Notes: generated from the letters alone by a model not told the origin. DNA of 64,000 nucleotides from Adiantum capillus-veneris (GCA_014529385.2 CM043969.1:24498946-24562945); one strand, 5' to 3'. Positions 30,440 through 41,700 are shown, counted from the first letter of the stretch. Numbers and translations are program-made.

Positions 30440-30852
30440 ACCCATTAGAATGAAGTTGTGGGGTTTTGGCTATTCAGCACCTACACACCCAGATCAGCTA
30501 GGAACCCCTTACGTTTTGCAGATTCCAGCTAGGACAACTTGCATTTCAGATTTCAGTCCCTTATCCTCTCCATACCGTCAGTACCAAGTATCCAAGTGCA
30601 TAATCCCATCAGCATCTAGAACCATTGTATTAGCATTTGTGCAATCCAAAGCAAATACCACTCTAGGAATAGGGTGGGGGGCCCGTGGAGGGGGGTTTGG
30701 GACCCCATCTGGTGTTAGTCTTCTCTCTCTCTCTCTCTCAGAAGCTTCGCACACAGTTCTATTCTCTCTTCTATCTCTATTTTTTGCACCTCTTTTAAAA
30801 TAAAAGGAACCCTCGTGTACGTAGTTGGACACAAAATTGCAAATTGAGCAAA
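30440..30852 (+). repeat. LTR R/U5 fragment
   Basis: Further motif copies, then a CT microsatellite (30722-30739) and AAAATAAAAGGAACC, as at other LTR ends here. It ends where LINE E begins. Confidence 0.45.
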
Positions 30853-32300
30853 GAGCTAGCTGCTACTGTGTGCCTCCCCACCTCCCTGTCCGTGCTCTCT
30901 CCACCCCTGCTAGCCCTCATGTTGCCTCCCACCGTTGACTATTCAGTTGTTTCGTCTTCAACTCGCCCCCTTAGCTATTGAATCATCTTCTTCCTCAGCC
31001 ACAGACACAAGATGGAGATTCCTGCTCCACCCTAGAGGGCTTGAGATGAAGCCCCCTCGCCCGACCCTGTAGAGCCCACCATCTGACTTGCTCTATCGCC
31101 TATGGAGCAAGCGAGCCTTGCAGCAGAGCTGGAGCACCTTCAGGCCACCTTTGTCGTTTGCAAGATTATCGACACCCAGCCAAGCAGAGCTGAGGTAGGT
31201 GATCTCCTCCAGGCTTGCCTTCTCGTGGAGGTGGGAAAGATCATCAAACATATAGCTCCTCGTGCGTGGCTACTACCAGATAAAGTTTGAGACACTCGAG
31301 ATGGCTTTCAAGGTCATTTTGATGAGCCCACTGGCCATCCGAGTAGTCAAGGCTCATTTTCGACAGCGGCGTCATGGTTTTGACCCAGCTTCTGATGTTC
31401 TTATCAAGGAAGCAAATTTGCCCAAATTTGTCTGCTTCCCCAACCTGTGAAGAGAGTACGTCCCGATTTTATCTAGGATTGGTTCCGAGATTGGGATAGT
31501 CTTGGAGACCCTGCGCACGGCAACTTCAGTCACGTATATCTACAGTACACGTTTTGTTTTGGGACACCTACATTCTCCCAAAGGTATCCTTCTACCTAGG
31601 GTGAGTGGTGGATGGTTCTGCTAGAGCTTGGGACTCCCGAACTAGTGCTTTACAGGTAGACAGATGGGCCATTTTGCAAAGGTCTGTCCTTCCAGGAGAA
31701 CCTATCCTTTCACACACTCAGCCTCCTCAGGCTGGCCAAGCACAACAGACAGAGACCCAGGGTGCACAGGTTGGTACCTCTTTAGAGGGAGCGACCAGTT
31801 AGCTGATGGCTGGCAGTAGGTACATGGCCTCGTCATCAAGGACAAGCTCGCCATACTGCCTTCCCGGTGGCTCGGGTGGTGCACTACTGAGAACCCCCTA
31901 TATAACGTGCATTCAAGCAAGTGGTATTTAAAAAACCCCTTTTTAAACATGTCTGAATAAAATAATATGATCCCTTATTTTAAGATTTTTTTTCCAAAAT
32001 GGAATATGAAAAACCCTTTTGTTGACGTATCTCTGTTAATTTGCATAAAATTTTTGTGTTAAAACACCCCTTCTGTTGAACTCACGTGATACATTAACAT
32101 GATCACATAGTGCACCCACCGAGCTTGGTGGCCAACCTACGAGAGGCCAACAACATTGGGTTCCTTTAGGGAACCGTTTTGATCCTCTATAGCAGGATAT
32201 ACCTAAGGAGTCTTCTTCCACCTCAGCCTCGCCGCTGCAAGTTCCCCCTCTCTGCCGCTTGCCGTGTCACGTGCGCACTTCACTTGCGCTACGTGAACAT
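30853..32300 (+). mobile_element. LINE E fragment (plus strand), ORF1 only
   Basis: Starts GCTAGCTGCTACTG, matching the LINE 5' start, and continues through ORF1: LALSPMEQASLA (31092), the DUF4283-like GYYQIKFETLEMAFKVI (31265), RQRRHGFDPASDVL, an SARAW-type knuckle region with its cysteines damaged, and after an unrelated stretch at about 31885-32110, QHWVPLGNRFDPL (32140). Multiple stops. ORF2 and the 3' end are absent. Confidence 0.75.
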
Positions 32301-32488
32301 GTTCTGCCACAGTCTAGCATGATCCAGTAGCTTAGGACTGAGCGTGGCACCTTTTTGAGCCTCTAGCAGGACGTGCATGTCCAGGTCGGTCACACTTGCA
32401 TACCCTCTCTTGCATAGGACATCATTTCATCATGCAGGCATTTTACCGCGTGAACCACCTCTCATAGGTCATTTATTAATAAGTGACT

Positions 32489-32501
32489 TTTCATTTACCC
32501 T
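32489..32501. repeat. Target-site duplication of LINE C, left copy
   Basis: TTTCATTTACCCT, identical to 46703-46715 on the other side of LINE C. Confidence 0.85.
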
Positions 32502-32694
32502 TGTTTTTTTTTTTCCGAGAAAAAGATCCTTCTATTAGTTAATGAAAACTGCCCATAGGGCTATATCCACCTCTGCAAGAGAGGGCTACAACAAGCATGA
32601 TGGGGAGACTCTCCCAATGAAAAAACAACATATATACAATGGGGCTAAATCAAGAGATGGGAGGAGGGAAGAGCCACACAGGTGGACAGTAGTG

Positions 32695-34259
32695 TCATCT
32701 GAGCACCCCCTGGACTATGGTGTAAAAAGGCCTAGGGCGCCAGAGTCGAAGGAAAGCCTTGCGGCGCTCTCGCATGCGGTCGGAGCTACCCTGTAGTCCC
32801 TCAAGCTGTCCTCTGAGAGTATGGATCAGCTCTAGCCAAAAGTCACGAACAGTCTCTGCTGGTGGCACAGGGCGAGCCTCAAAGATGCGGAAACAGCAGG
32901 CCCGCCAGATGAACCAAAGTGTCAGGCCACTGATGAGCTCCCAACACTCCTCTCTCACTGCACCACTCCTGTGGAGTAAGCTCTGTAGCAGGCTGGAGTG
33001 TGGGTCGCCCCCCCTGCATCACTATCATCCTGCTTCACTATCATCCTGCTGGTGGAAGATAGCTCAAACTGAAGCGCCGGGCCCGTGAGGGTGGACCAAG
33101 CCGCTGCCCCCCAGGTGTACTGTCGAGCCATGGAGAGGGCAGGCATCAGTCGAAGAACTCGTAGCCACACCTGCTGGGCCGAGGGACAGTCCCAAAGACA
33201 ATGACGCTGACTCTCCACCAACTGGTCACAGGCTGCACATGCGGCCGAGAGACCACTATGCACAAGCCAGCTCCCTACTGCTGTGGCTCTGTGTGCAACC
33301 AGCCACTGAAACAAAGTGACGCGTCTCGACTGTCTGGAGTCCCACAGCCTCTGCCAAAAGGCTGCCAAGAACTCGACTGTGAGGCCCTCCTCCTGCCAAT
33401 GACGTGCTGTAGCGGGGCGGGCCTCTCTCTGTGCTGCAAGTATATGACGTCCAAGCCGAACAGTGTACTGAAAGAAGGGGACTCCTGGGCGGTCTGCAGA
33501 AGAGAAGGGGTCCCTCCATAGCCACTCACCAGGATCCCACTGTACTCGTGCCAGTGGACAACACTCCCAAGCCCATAGCCTCCAGTGTCTAGTCTCAAGA
33601 GCTGCTGGGTCAGGGTCTATGACGCAAGTCCTCCCACAGATGCCCACAACTCGGATCCTCTGGAAACAGCACTCTGCTACCTGCGGGGCCTCTACTGCAA
33701 CTCGTTGTAATCGTCCCCCACCCTGAAGCTCGAAGAACAGGGCTGGGACAGTCTCTGAGCAGGCCCTGACTGAAATGAGAACCTCCAATCGTGTGAAGGC
33801 TCCCATCCACCGGGGTGCTACTGGCTCGAGAGGCGTGAGCCACTCAGCTGGAACTGACTCTGAGATGTCCTGACACATGCTCTGCACCCCTTGCATGCCC
33901 TGTAGCTGGAAACCCTGCACCTCCTCTGACAAAACTGTGAACTCTAGCCAGTCACCTAGAGAGCGCGCTGGACCTGTTGCCATGGGACCCCAAGAAACAT
34001 GAGGCCGACTCCCAACCAAGTGGCCTCTCTGAGTGCTAACCCTGGGGTTCCAGACAAGGGGCTGCCGTAGGTGCTCCTCCGTGCACGTCGGCTGTCTCTG
34101 CTCTAGGCCACGCCGTAAGAGCTCCCAAGATCGAAGCAAACTCACAGCGAAGCGGTCCTGCAGTCTCCTGTTCAAACCAACTCGGCGCAACTCTGTAAAG
34201 ATCCATCTGGTCGAAGGTTGCCAAGGGCCTCCTGACTGAGGCACCCTGGCACGAAGCCT
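32695..34259 (-). pseudogene. LINE C ORF2 C-terminal part (zf-RVT region)
   Basis: Continues the 833-codon frame after one TAG at 34262-34260, in the same phase: RVPQSGGPW, SWGPMATGPARSLGDW, SVRACSETVPALFF, VTLFQWLVAHRATAVGSWL and the zf-RVT zinc-binding block CAACDQ...RHCLWDCPSAQQVW. A further frame (32958-32695) reads ECWELISGLTLWFIWRACC, RIFEARPVPPAETVRD and ends at the 3' tail. LINE B and D have CAG at the TAG position. Confidence 0.85.
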
Positions 34260-36761
34260 CTACAGCAAGAACTCCTTCCAGGGCTCCTCGCCTGGAAGAA
34301 GTCCTCTGACGACGAACTTCCCAAGAAGGGCTCTGCTCTGCTGTGCTGGATCAATGATCCCAAGCCCTCCCTGAGAACAAGGAAGTGTGATGACCGACCA
34401 AGCCACCTTGGCTCGGGCAATCTGAGTGTCACGACTCGACCAAAGGAAGTTCCTGATCAGCCTCTCTACCTGGCTGATACAAGAACTCCAGAAGATCCAG
34501 CAAGAAGTGATGTACCACATAGTCGCCAACAACACTTGGTTGACAACTACTACTCTACCAGCCAGCGAAAGTTGTGCTGAGCTCCAATGTAACAGCTTTC
34601 TCTTGATGGACAGGAGAAGAGGAGCAATCTGCTGCTCGGGGGACAAGTCTAAACCAACCTGACAACCCAAGTACCGAAGTGCAGTCCCTGGGGGAATCCA
34701 CCTAAAACCCTCTCCTGGCATCCAATCTTGCAAAGGAGCACTGCCAACCGAGAAAGCCACTGTCTTTCTCCAGTTGATCAGTGCGCCCGATGCACAGCAG
34801 AAGGTCTCCAAAGCCTGCTCACATCTGTGTAGATTGGCCTCCTGGCCCTCTAAGTACAAGGCTGAGTCGTCGGCAAACTCAGCGTCCAGAAGCTCATCTC
34901 CCCGTATAGGGAGTGCTAAGCTCCTCAGACCAACGTGCTGTGACACCAAAAATCTGCTCATCGCCTCCGCATAGAACAGAAAGAGAAAGGGGGCAAGAGG
35001 ACAACCTTTTCTGACCGATCGTCTAAGCATAAAGCGCTCACCTCTACCTCCTGCCAAAAGCACTTGACTGTGAGCCTGTCTGTACAAAGCTGACACCCCT
35101 CTAATCCAAGCATCTGAGAAGCCCATCCTGTGTAGAGTGCCCTCTAGAAAGTCCCAGTCAACTCTGTCGTATGCCTTCTCAAAATCGAGAAGAAGAATCA
35201 CAAGGTCCTCCCCACGGAGCCGTGCCAGGGCAGAAGCCTCCCAGAAAGTGAAGATGTTGTCAAGGATACTGCGTTCCTTGACAAAACCTGTCTGAGTCCC
35301 ATGTATAAGGCTCTCCAAAAGTGGCTGAATCCTCAAACTCAGAGCCTTGGCAAGAATTTTGTAGGCTGAGTTGAGGATGATGATGGGGCGCCACTGTCGA
35401 ATCTCATCCAAGGAGTCACCCTCCTTTGGAATCAGGTAAATCAGGCCCTCACTCATGCCAGCCGGCATCACTCCTGTGTGCAGAATATACTGAAAGGCAC
35501 TACAAAGATCTGGGCCAAGCAGGTCCCAATACTCCAAGAAGAAGCTGGGAGTCAGCCCATTACCACGAGGGAGGGCCCTAAGAGCTGTGTGCAGCTCCTC
35601 AAGCTGAAGAGGCATCTCTAGCCTCTGGCGCATCTCCTCAGTCACAAGACAAGGCATTTGTGCCCAAACCTGCTCCCTGCATGCATCCTGCTGCTCTGAC
35701 TGGGGCTCAGCCGATAGTAACTCACGGTAAAAGTCAGTAGCAACTGCACGCATATCCTCGGGCTCACAAACAACTGACCCATCGGGTCTCCTCAACTGAT
35801 TGACCTTGGCATGCGAGTGCCGAGGTCCCACTGTCTCAAAAAAAGCACCAGTCACTCTGTCACCCACCTGAGTCCACTGAGATGCCTGTCGATGAAAGGC
35901 AAACTCATGACGCCTCTCCTCTGTGCAAGCAAGCTCCTGTCGAGCCTGCTGTAACTGCTTCTCCAACCATGGACTGTTTGGATGCTGCTCCTGCATCCTT
36001 TGTAGTGAAGCAATGCCTCGTCTGAGATGCTGCTCCTCCTCTCTCGCTGCAGCTCGTCGAGCCAGAGACTCCTGGAGAAAAAAGTGGCTAAGCTGAGCTA
36101 GGCCCAAGGCCACTCTGTCTGCAGGTAGAGCCTGGCTGTCCATGCCCTCTGTCCAGAGAGCCTCTACCCTCTCTCTGAGTGCTGAGTCCAACAAGACCCG
36201 CTCTGGGATGCGAAGCATCGTGCTCCCACTCCTCTGCTTGTCTGCCACTGTGAGGATCACTGGTGCATGGTTCGAGAAGGATGTCCCTGCCAGGATGCCC
36301 ACTGATCCCCCCAAGTCACTGAAGTGGTCACTAGTGTAGAAGCGATCTATCCGCGATAGATTCACTCCTCCCACTCTGCGGTCCGATCTAGAGAAGGCAA
36401 GACTCTCTGGAGGCCTCACAAAGCCAGAGTGCTGCCATGTATCCGAGACCCTCAAAGTCATACACAACCTCTCCCAAGCTGCTAACTCGACTCCATGCAC
36501 AGTAGCATGGCTGCCTCCAATCCTGTCAGAAGGGTCCTCCAACATGTTGAAGTCCCCTCCTACACACCAATGGTCAGCCTGTGGCAAAGACTCAACAATC
36601 TGTGACCAAAACTCTGCACGAGCACTCGCCACATTGGGCGCATAGATGTTCAGGAAGCCCACAAGGCCACCCTGAATCTGCATAGTAATCCACTGAGCCC
36701 TGCCTGGCACAATAATCCCTCTGCCCACAATGGCCTGTTGCAATGAGTCCGCAATAGTCAT
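34260..36761 (-). CDS. LINE C ORF2: endonuclease and reverse transcriptase
   Basis: Open 833-codon frame holding most of ORF2, which nicks target DNA and copies the LINE RNA into it. Endonuclease: YAPN (40-43), GGDFN (68-72), RIDRFY, and SNH at 163-165 where LINE A and B have SDH, so the last catalytic Asp is Asn. RT: LIPKEGDSLDEIRQWRPI, NSAYKILAKALSLR, TGFVKERSILDNI, LLLDFEKAYDRVDW (523-536), KGCPLAPFLFLFYAEA, active site FADD (629-632), LGCQVG and LSLAGRVVVVNQVL. There is a short deletion at PRGNGL (400) compared with the other copies. The M at 36761 is internal: the true ORF2 start is at 37003, upstream of a frameshift and a TAG. Confidence 0.88.
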   Translation of the reverse strand: MTIADSLQQAIVGRGIIVPGRAQWITMQIQGGLVGFLNIYAPNVASARAEFWSQIVESLPQADHWCVGGDFNMLEDPSDRIGGSHATVHGVELAAWERLCMTLRVSDTWQHSGFVRPPESLAFSRSDRRVGGVNLSRIDRFYTSDHFSDLGGSVGILAGTSFSNHAPVILTVADKQRSGSTMLRIPERVLLDSALRERVEALWTEGMDSQALPADRVALGLAQLSHFFLQESLARRAAAREEEQHLRRGIASLQRMQEQHPNSPWLEKQLQQARQELACTEERRHEFAFHRQASQWTQVGDRVTGAFFETVGPRHSHAKVNQLRRPDGSVVCEPEDMRAVATDFYRELLSAEPQSEQQDACREQVWAQMPCLVTEEMRQRLEMPLQLEELHTALRALPRGNGLTPSFFLEYWDLLGPDLCSAFQYILHTGVMPAGMSEGLIYLIPKEGDSLDEIRQWRPIIILNSAYKILAKALSLRIQPLLESLIHGTQTGFVKERSILDNIFTFWEASALARLRGEDLVILLLDFEKAYDRVDWDFLEGTLHRMGFSDAWIRGVSALYRQAHSQVLLAGGRGERFMLRRSVRKGCPLAPFLFLFYAEAMSRFLVSQHVGLRSLALPIRGDELLDAEFADDSALYLEGQEANLHRCEQALETFCCASGALINWRKTVAFSVGSAPLQDWMPGEGFRWIPPGTALRYLGCQVGLDLSPEQQIAPLLLSIKRKLLHWSSAQLSLAGRVVVVNQVLLATMWYITSCWIFWSSCISQVERLIRNFLWSSRDTQIARAKVAWSVITLPCSQGGLGIIDPAQQSRALLGKFVVRGLLPGEEPWKEFLL

Positions 36762-37003
36762 ACATACCCCACCCTAGATGTCTCCAGGTCCAAAAAAGCA
36801 GCTGACCAAAAGGTATCATATCGTCCACGCAGACTCTGACCACATCGCCGAATGCGGCTCTCAGACAGATGGTGCTCCTGAAGCATAAGGAGATCAATCT
36901 CTCCTCCCACAAGGCAACGCTGAAGCTCTTGACGCAATCGGCCCCGCTGTCGCTGAAACTGGGGCCCACCTAGTCCCTGCACGTTCCACGAGACGATCCT
37001 CAT
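36758..37003 (-). pseudogene. LINE C ORF2 start
   Basis: MRIVSWNVQGLGG and LLMLQEHHLSESRIRR give the first endonuclease motifs. An A-run indel (AAAAAA near 36792) shifts the frame before FGPGG, and an amber codon (36776-36774) lies in the correct frame where LINE A and B read CAG (Gln). The ATG overlaps the ORF1 TGA. Confidence 0.85.
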
Positions 37004-37743
37004 GGGGAGCGAGAGAGAACAGATGCTGCTGCAGCAGCAAGACGGGCTATCTTCGAGACTGGCTTGGATGGGGAGTAATCCGCATCCGAGCGTCCTCTAG
37101 ATAGGCGAGACTGCAGTGAGTGCCTAGCCCAAGCCCAAGCAGAGCGAGCCGTGCGTAAAGCAACCTCCTCTATCCAGGAGTCCTCATGAATGTATACATA
37201 GCAAGGCAAACACTGCGTATCAGCAAAAAAGTACACCTGCTGAGTTTGGGGGTGTCACCGCAAACTTGGCCAGTGGCCACAAAGTCTGCAGCAAATCTGT
37301 AACTCCAAGTTCTCCCATGTGGTGAGAGAACTCGAGAACCTGTGTATGCAACCATCCCACCACTGAGTCGAGGGACCACTCTGTCTCGGTCCTACCACAG
37401 AGGGGGAAGGAAAAACCAACTGTTGAGTCCAAGGCCTCTGTCCCCCTAGCGGTGAGGAACAAAGCATGGACCCTGAAGCAGGCTGCCTCGTGGTCTGCTG
37501 TGGAATCGTCGAGAAAGCGAGTGAACCCGTAGTCGAAGAAATCCCAGCGGCGTCGGAGGTCAATGCTGGTCAGACCACGAGGGATAGCTGCAAGGGAAGA
37601 TGTCTGAATCTGCAGAGGGGGCTGCAAGAAGGGCTAGGCGACTCGTGGCAAAGGCGCTGCCAAGAGATCTCCTAGCCGCCGACGAGGGACCAGTCTCCTG
37701 AGTCGACTGTGGAACTAGAGCAGGAGGGGGGGGAGAAGGAGCT

Positions 37744-37775
<32 letters not shown>

Positions 37776-38664
37776 CGGGGGACGGAGGGGAGGAAAAGCG
37801 GGGTGGGGCGACAGAGGTAGAGGGACGAGGTGGGGAGTGGACGGGAGCAGAGGGCGGGGGGGAGGATGAGGAGGAGGAGGGGAACTCTGAAGAGGGGGCG
37901 GCTGGCGAGGGTGAAGCGGAGGTGGAGGTTGGTGTAGGGGGCTCCTCTTGCTCAAGAGGATCAAAGCGGTTCCCCGTGGGAACCCACTGCTGCTGAGTAG
38001 GCACCTGAGGGCCACTCTGAGTGCCAGGCTGTCGCTGTGGCCCCTGGCGTCGACGGCCACGGGCCTGTTGCCACCCCTCCTCCGCTGGAGCCCCAGGCTC
38101 GGGGGGTGGCTCTGAATCTGTGCGCTGTGCCGCTGGCTGTGGCTACGGGCCAGCCTTGGCAGGCTGGGGCTGAGGCTGAGGTGCAGGTCGTGGCCTCCTC
38201 CGTGGACAGGCCTTCGCTAGGTGGCCCATCTGTCTGCAAATGAAGCACTGGTTCGGGAGACCCGAGTACTCCACACTCTGTCTAAACCAACCCCCACTCA
38301 CCCGAGGCAGAAGGATGACCTTCGGGAGCGTGTGGGTATCTCTGACCAAAACTCGAACTGAGGGGATGCCAGCCGCCTTGGCAGCTACTGATGCTGCCGT
38401 ACGAGGTGACTCCAGGACAGTCCCGATGGCAGAGCCAATCCTGGAGAGAAGTGGTAGGTACTCCCTTCGTAAACCCGGAAAGCAGACTGAGATGGGGATG
38501 TCTGCCTCCTCTACTAGCACATCCGAAGTCGGGTCAAAACCATGTTGCCACTGTCGAAAGTGGGCGCGTGATGCTCGGATGGCCAGTGGACTCATAGCTA
38601 TGACCTTGGAAGCCATCTCGGAGGTCTCGAACTTGATCTGGTAGTACCCCAGTCCGAGAATTTG
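37000..38664 (-). pseudogene. LINE C ORF1, distal part
   Basis: From the gypsy C insertion onward: QILGLGYYQIKFETSEMAS, HFRQWQHGFDPTSDVL, SVRVLVRDTHTLPKVIL, zinc knuckle CFICRQMGHLAKAC, proline-rich linker with a 32-G run (poly-Pro) at 37744-37775, then the conserved C-terminal domain (RWDFFDYGFTRFLDD, GFSFPLCGRTETEW, LWPLAKFAVTPP). Frames break near 38145, 37640 and 37225. Ends SVLSRSP with TGA inside ATGA. Confidence 0.85.
37744..37775. repeat. Poly(G) tract in LINE C ORF1
   Basis: 32 consecutive G on the plus strand, coding poly-Pro on the minus strand. The length is likely uncertain in the assembly and may itself cause the apparent frame breaks. Confidence 0.85.
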
Positions 38665-38669
38665 GACAT
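38665..38669. repeat. TSD of gypsy C, left (GACAT)
   Basis: GACAT directly before the 5' LTR; the same five bases follow the 3' LTR at 46024-46028. Confidence 0.9.
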
Positions 38670-39152
38670 TGTCACAAAGTGATGACGTGGCGGACAGCAG
38701 AAACCCTAAAATTCCTGCAAACCCTAATTTTTGCCAAAAACCCTAAATTCCGGAAATCACGGAGGCGGATTATTATAAATTTTTTTTTTTTTTTTGGAAA
38801 ATGATGAGCGACGCGAATTTTGCTTTTGCTTTTTTTTTTATAAAAAAAAGAGAAAAGAGTCTCTAAGAGAGAGGGAGAACTGATGCTTTTGATTATAAAA
38901 GCTTTTGGGGCTCTGCTTTTGGGCATCCCTTGTAACCTTTAAATTAGTGGTGAGGGCCTCACTTCTCAGAGCATTTGGACGCAGAGTCTGAGAGTGAAAC
39001 CCTAACCGCTCTCTTGTACTTTGATGATTGATTAATACAAAAAGAAATACCGAAAGGGGCGCTGTCACAAAATGCGAGCACCACGTGCCAATAGAAAAGA
39101 ACAGACTGAACAAACTTTTAGCACTTCAATAACAACTGTTCAATAACAACTG

Positions 39153-39156
<4 letters not shown>

Positions 39157-39226
<70 letters not shown>
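39157..39226. repeat. (GA)n microsatellite in solo LTR
   Basis: GA repeat interrupted once by GTGA, part of the solo LTR. Confidence 0.9.
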
Positions 39227-39227
<1 letters not shown>

Positions 39228-39653
39228 GACACGCGACACGGAGTGGCGAAATTCCACCCCAGAGAGTATTGGCCCCAAACCTTGGCGCCCCTTTCGGTAT
39301 TTCTTTATATTACTGCTGATTCGCAAAGTACAACAGCCGGGGAGCACCTCCTCTGCAATCTGCGCGCTGAAGAGTGCCAGAGAGGGCCCCCAAGGCTCAT
39401 ATTTAAAGGCCCAAAGCCTAAAAGCATCAAATATGAAAAGCTGACTCCAAAAAATCACTTTCCTAAAATTTCGGGATTTCCCTAAAAGTCCGCCGCGAAT
39501 TCCGGGACGTCCGTACAGGTGCCACATCATCATATTTTGATGTGCAAAGTCTTTTGAGTGTGTTCTGCTTTATTTTTAATGCCTTTATGTCACTTGGGGC
39601 CCCATCGGACGGGGTCCCCATAAGTTGGTAGGACTTCTTTTGTTGCTTGTTCT

Positions 39654-39800
39654 TCTTAGGGTTTCTAGAATTAGGGTTTGCAGGTTTTAGGGTTAGGGTT
39701 TCCAGAATTAGGGTTCAGCAATTAGGGTTTCTGACATAAATTAGGGTTTGCAGGTTTTAGGGTTAAGGTTTCCAGAATTAGGGTTTCAGCAATTAGGGTT
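39654..39800. repeat. Telobox (TTAGGGTTT) cluster in solo LTR
   Basis: About ten TTAGGGTTT-type motifs spaced by GCAGG, CCAGAA and CAGCAA spacers, including a 50-bp duplicated block. They lie in the U3 part of the solo LTR (minus strand AAACCCTAA), so this is not a telomere. Confidence 0.85.
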
Positions 39801-40061
39801 ACCACGTCCTCACTCTGTGACACTTCTTCTACTGCTTCTTAGGGTTTAGGCCCCTCGGCCGGCATCTGTAAGTTGGCTCCATTCTTTAGGCTTTGACACG
39901 TCAGCAGTTTGTTACAGGCGCCAGTCTTTGGGGCCAATATCTCTAGGCACGGAACTCCGCCGGGCCAGTGCAAATCTATTGTGATCTGTGAATTGTTTTG
40001 AAGTGGTTATTTGGTGCTGTCGCGGTTGATTCTTGACTTGGAGTGTCCAAGTTTGTTACAG

Positions 40062-40073
40062 TGGTATCAGAGC
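40062..40073 (+). other. Primer-binding site of gypsy C
   Basis: TGGTATCAGAGC, 1 nt after the LTR end; exact match to the plant initiator-Met tRNA site. Confidence 0.9.
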
Positions 40074-40131
40074 ACGGCCGATTTCTCTTCTACAGGAAAT
40101 CCGATCTCCGAATTTTTTTTCCGCGGCACCT

Positions 40132-41700
40132 ATGGCTTCAGGCAATGATCAGTCGACTCCCTCTGCATCTGGAGATGCGGGCTGGGATCACAACGAAGAT
40201 TCAGGCAGAGAGTATGGCCCGCCTTGGCCTACTTAGGCGGAGCGGCGAGAGATAGAGCGTCGCCAGTTGATCAGCGATGCAACAATGATGATGCTCAATT
40301 TTGCCAAGGATCCGAAGATGGCAAAATATATGAACCAAACCTCTTTGGAAGAGGTACAGATGGAGTGGCAGAGAACCACAACAACACTCCCGAAACCCGC
40401 TCTCAAGAAACCTTCTGCCTCCAAGAAATATACGGAGAAGGAACTGGAGAACGTGGTTGATGCACGGATTGCTCAGCTTTTTGACACGCAAAAGAAAGCC
40501 AAAAAGCACGGCAAAAAGCAGAAGAAAGGCACTGACTTCCCGGGATATTTGGGTCGTCGGTCGACATTTAACAAGGCAAAGAAATTGAAGAAGCGCGTCA
40601 AGTTTGAAGACCTACCCAGTTCTTCTTCTTCTTCTTCTAACAGTTCTTCTAGCTCCTCGGATTCGAGCGAAGAAGACAGAAAAGGTAAAAAAGCAAAGCA
40701 AGAAGCAACGCTTTGGAAAGGGCAAGAGAAAGGCAAAGAAGGCTAAATCTCGCCCAGAGACTCACAGTTCTACTGAGGACTCGTCTACAGACAGCTCAGA
40801 TTCCGATGACGGAAAGTTTTATGCGAACAAGGAGAATTTTTACAAAGCCAACCAGTATGACTTTTTCGAAGATAAAAGCAAGAAAGTCAGAGAGTTTAAG
40901 GAAGGTGGCCACTCGATCAAGTTTGATACTTTTCAGGATACTCAGATGCTTCGAAGGCTTTGTCTTTTATACAGCAGTTTGACATCGCTTTCGCGGGAGG
41001 ACGCTATTCAGAGCACTCCAAGATTCGGAGAGCTGCCTCTTACTTTAAGGGGAATGCTCGTACTTGGTGGTCCACACTTCTATTAAGCAAGACTGTGCCA
41101 GTTACATGGCTGAAATTCAAGAGGCTTTTTATTTCTTCTTGGTTGACTCAAGAGTTTGAGCGAGATATACGAGCTGCTTGGAACCATCTCCGGATGACCA
41201 AGAGCGATACAGTGAATTCTTATTGTGAAAGATTCTGGAGCTCTTTTCTACCCGCCTCTTCATTCAAGAAGATCTCATTCAGAGAACAGATTGAGCGGTT
41301 TACCTTGGGTCTACCTACAGAGATCCGAGATCACTGCTTGGAACAGAAGTCAGCTTCTATTCAGGAGTTGATGAGTCATGCGAAGCGGGGCTTTGCCATT
41401 CACTCTGGCAGTCTGACCTACCCCACAGATGAGGCCATGACACAACGAGCCGAACAGACTTCTGGGAATGAAAGTAGAATGAAAAAGAGCAACCCAGAGA
41501 AAAAAAAGGATGCACGACCCAAGCTTACTCCTGAGGAGAGAGCTCTCTTCATCAGAGAGGGGAAGTGCTTTGGATGCGGGGAACATGGACATATTTCCGC
41601 AAAGTGCCCTGACAAGGCACAGGAAGAACAGAATGATAAAGACGACGACAGGTCTGAGAGTTCGAGAGCAGTTGAGGAATGTGGCAGAAAAGGCAGATAG
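40132..41700 (+). pseudogene. Gypsy C gag (broken)
   Basis: Starts MASGNDQSTPSASGD at 40132, with a TAG at 40234-40236. Then NFAKDPKMAKYMNQTS, a Lys-rich run (KKAKKHGKKQKKG), a Ser/Asp-rich acidic run (about 40615-40680) and a frameshift to SRPETHSSTEDSSTDSSDSD. The gag core is in a third frame (40960-41700): MSFIQQFDIAFAGGRY, ASYFKGNARTWWST, TWLKFKRLF, ILRMTKSDTV-like and IERFTLGLPTEIRDH, ending with zinc knuckle CFGCGEHGHISAKC near 41575. The basic and acidic N-terminus could mediate nucleic-acid binding. Confidence 0.85.

Larger units (their letters stand above)
39063..39916 (-). repeat. Solo LTR inside the gypsy C 5' LTR
   Basis: 854 bp from TGTCACAAAATG to TTTGTTACA, flanked by GGCGC on both sides (39058-39062, 39917-39921). 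On the minus strand it has the same plan as the gypsy C LTR: TGTAACAAACTG start, a CCCTAA-rich array, a TTTAAATATGAG box, the AAAGAAATACCGAAAGGGGC block (39307-39284), a CT microsatellite and a TGACA end. It is a solo LTR of a related family, left by LTR-LTR recombination. Confidence 0.88.
38670..40060 (+). repeat. 5' LTR of gypsy C, split by a solo LTR
   Basis: Parts 38670-39062 and 39922-40060 together match the 3' LTR (45471-46023). Begins TGTCACAAAGTG with several AAACCCTAA teloboxes, holds TTTATAAAAAAAAG and GATTATAAAAGC TATA-like boxes, and ends TTTGTTACA before the PBS. Confidence 0.92.

Noticed and set aside
39654-39800. TTTAGGG-like repeats as an interstitial telomere
   Set aside because: Motifs are spaced irregularly and lie fully inside a TSD-flanked solo LTR.
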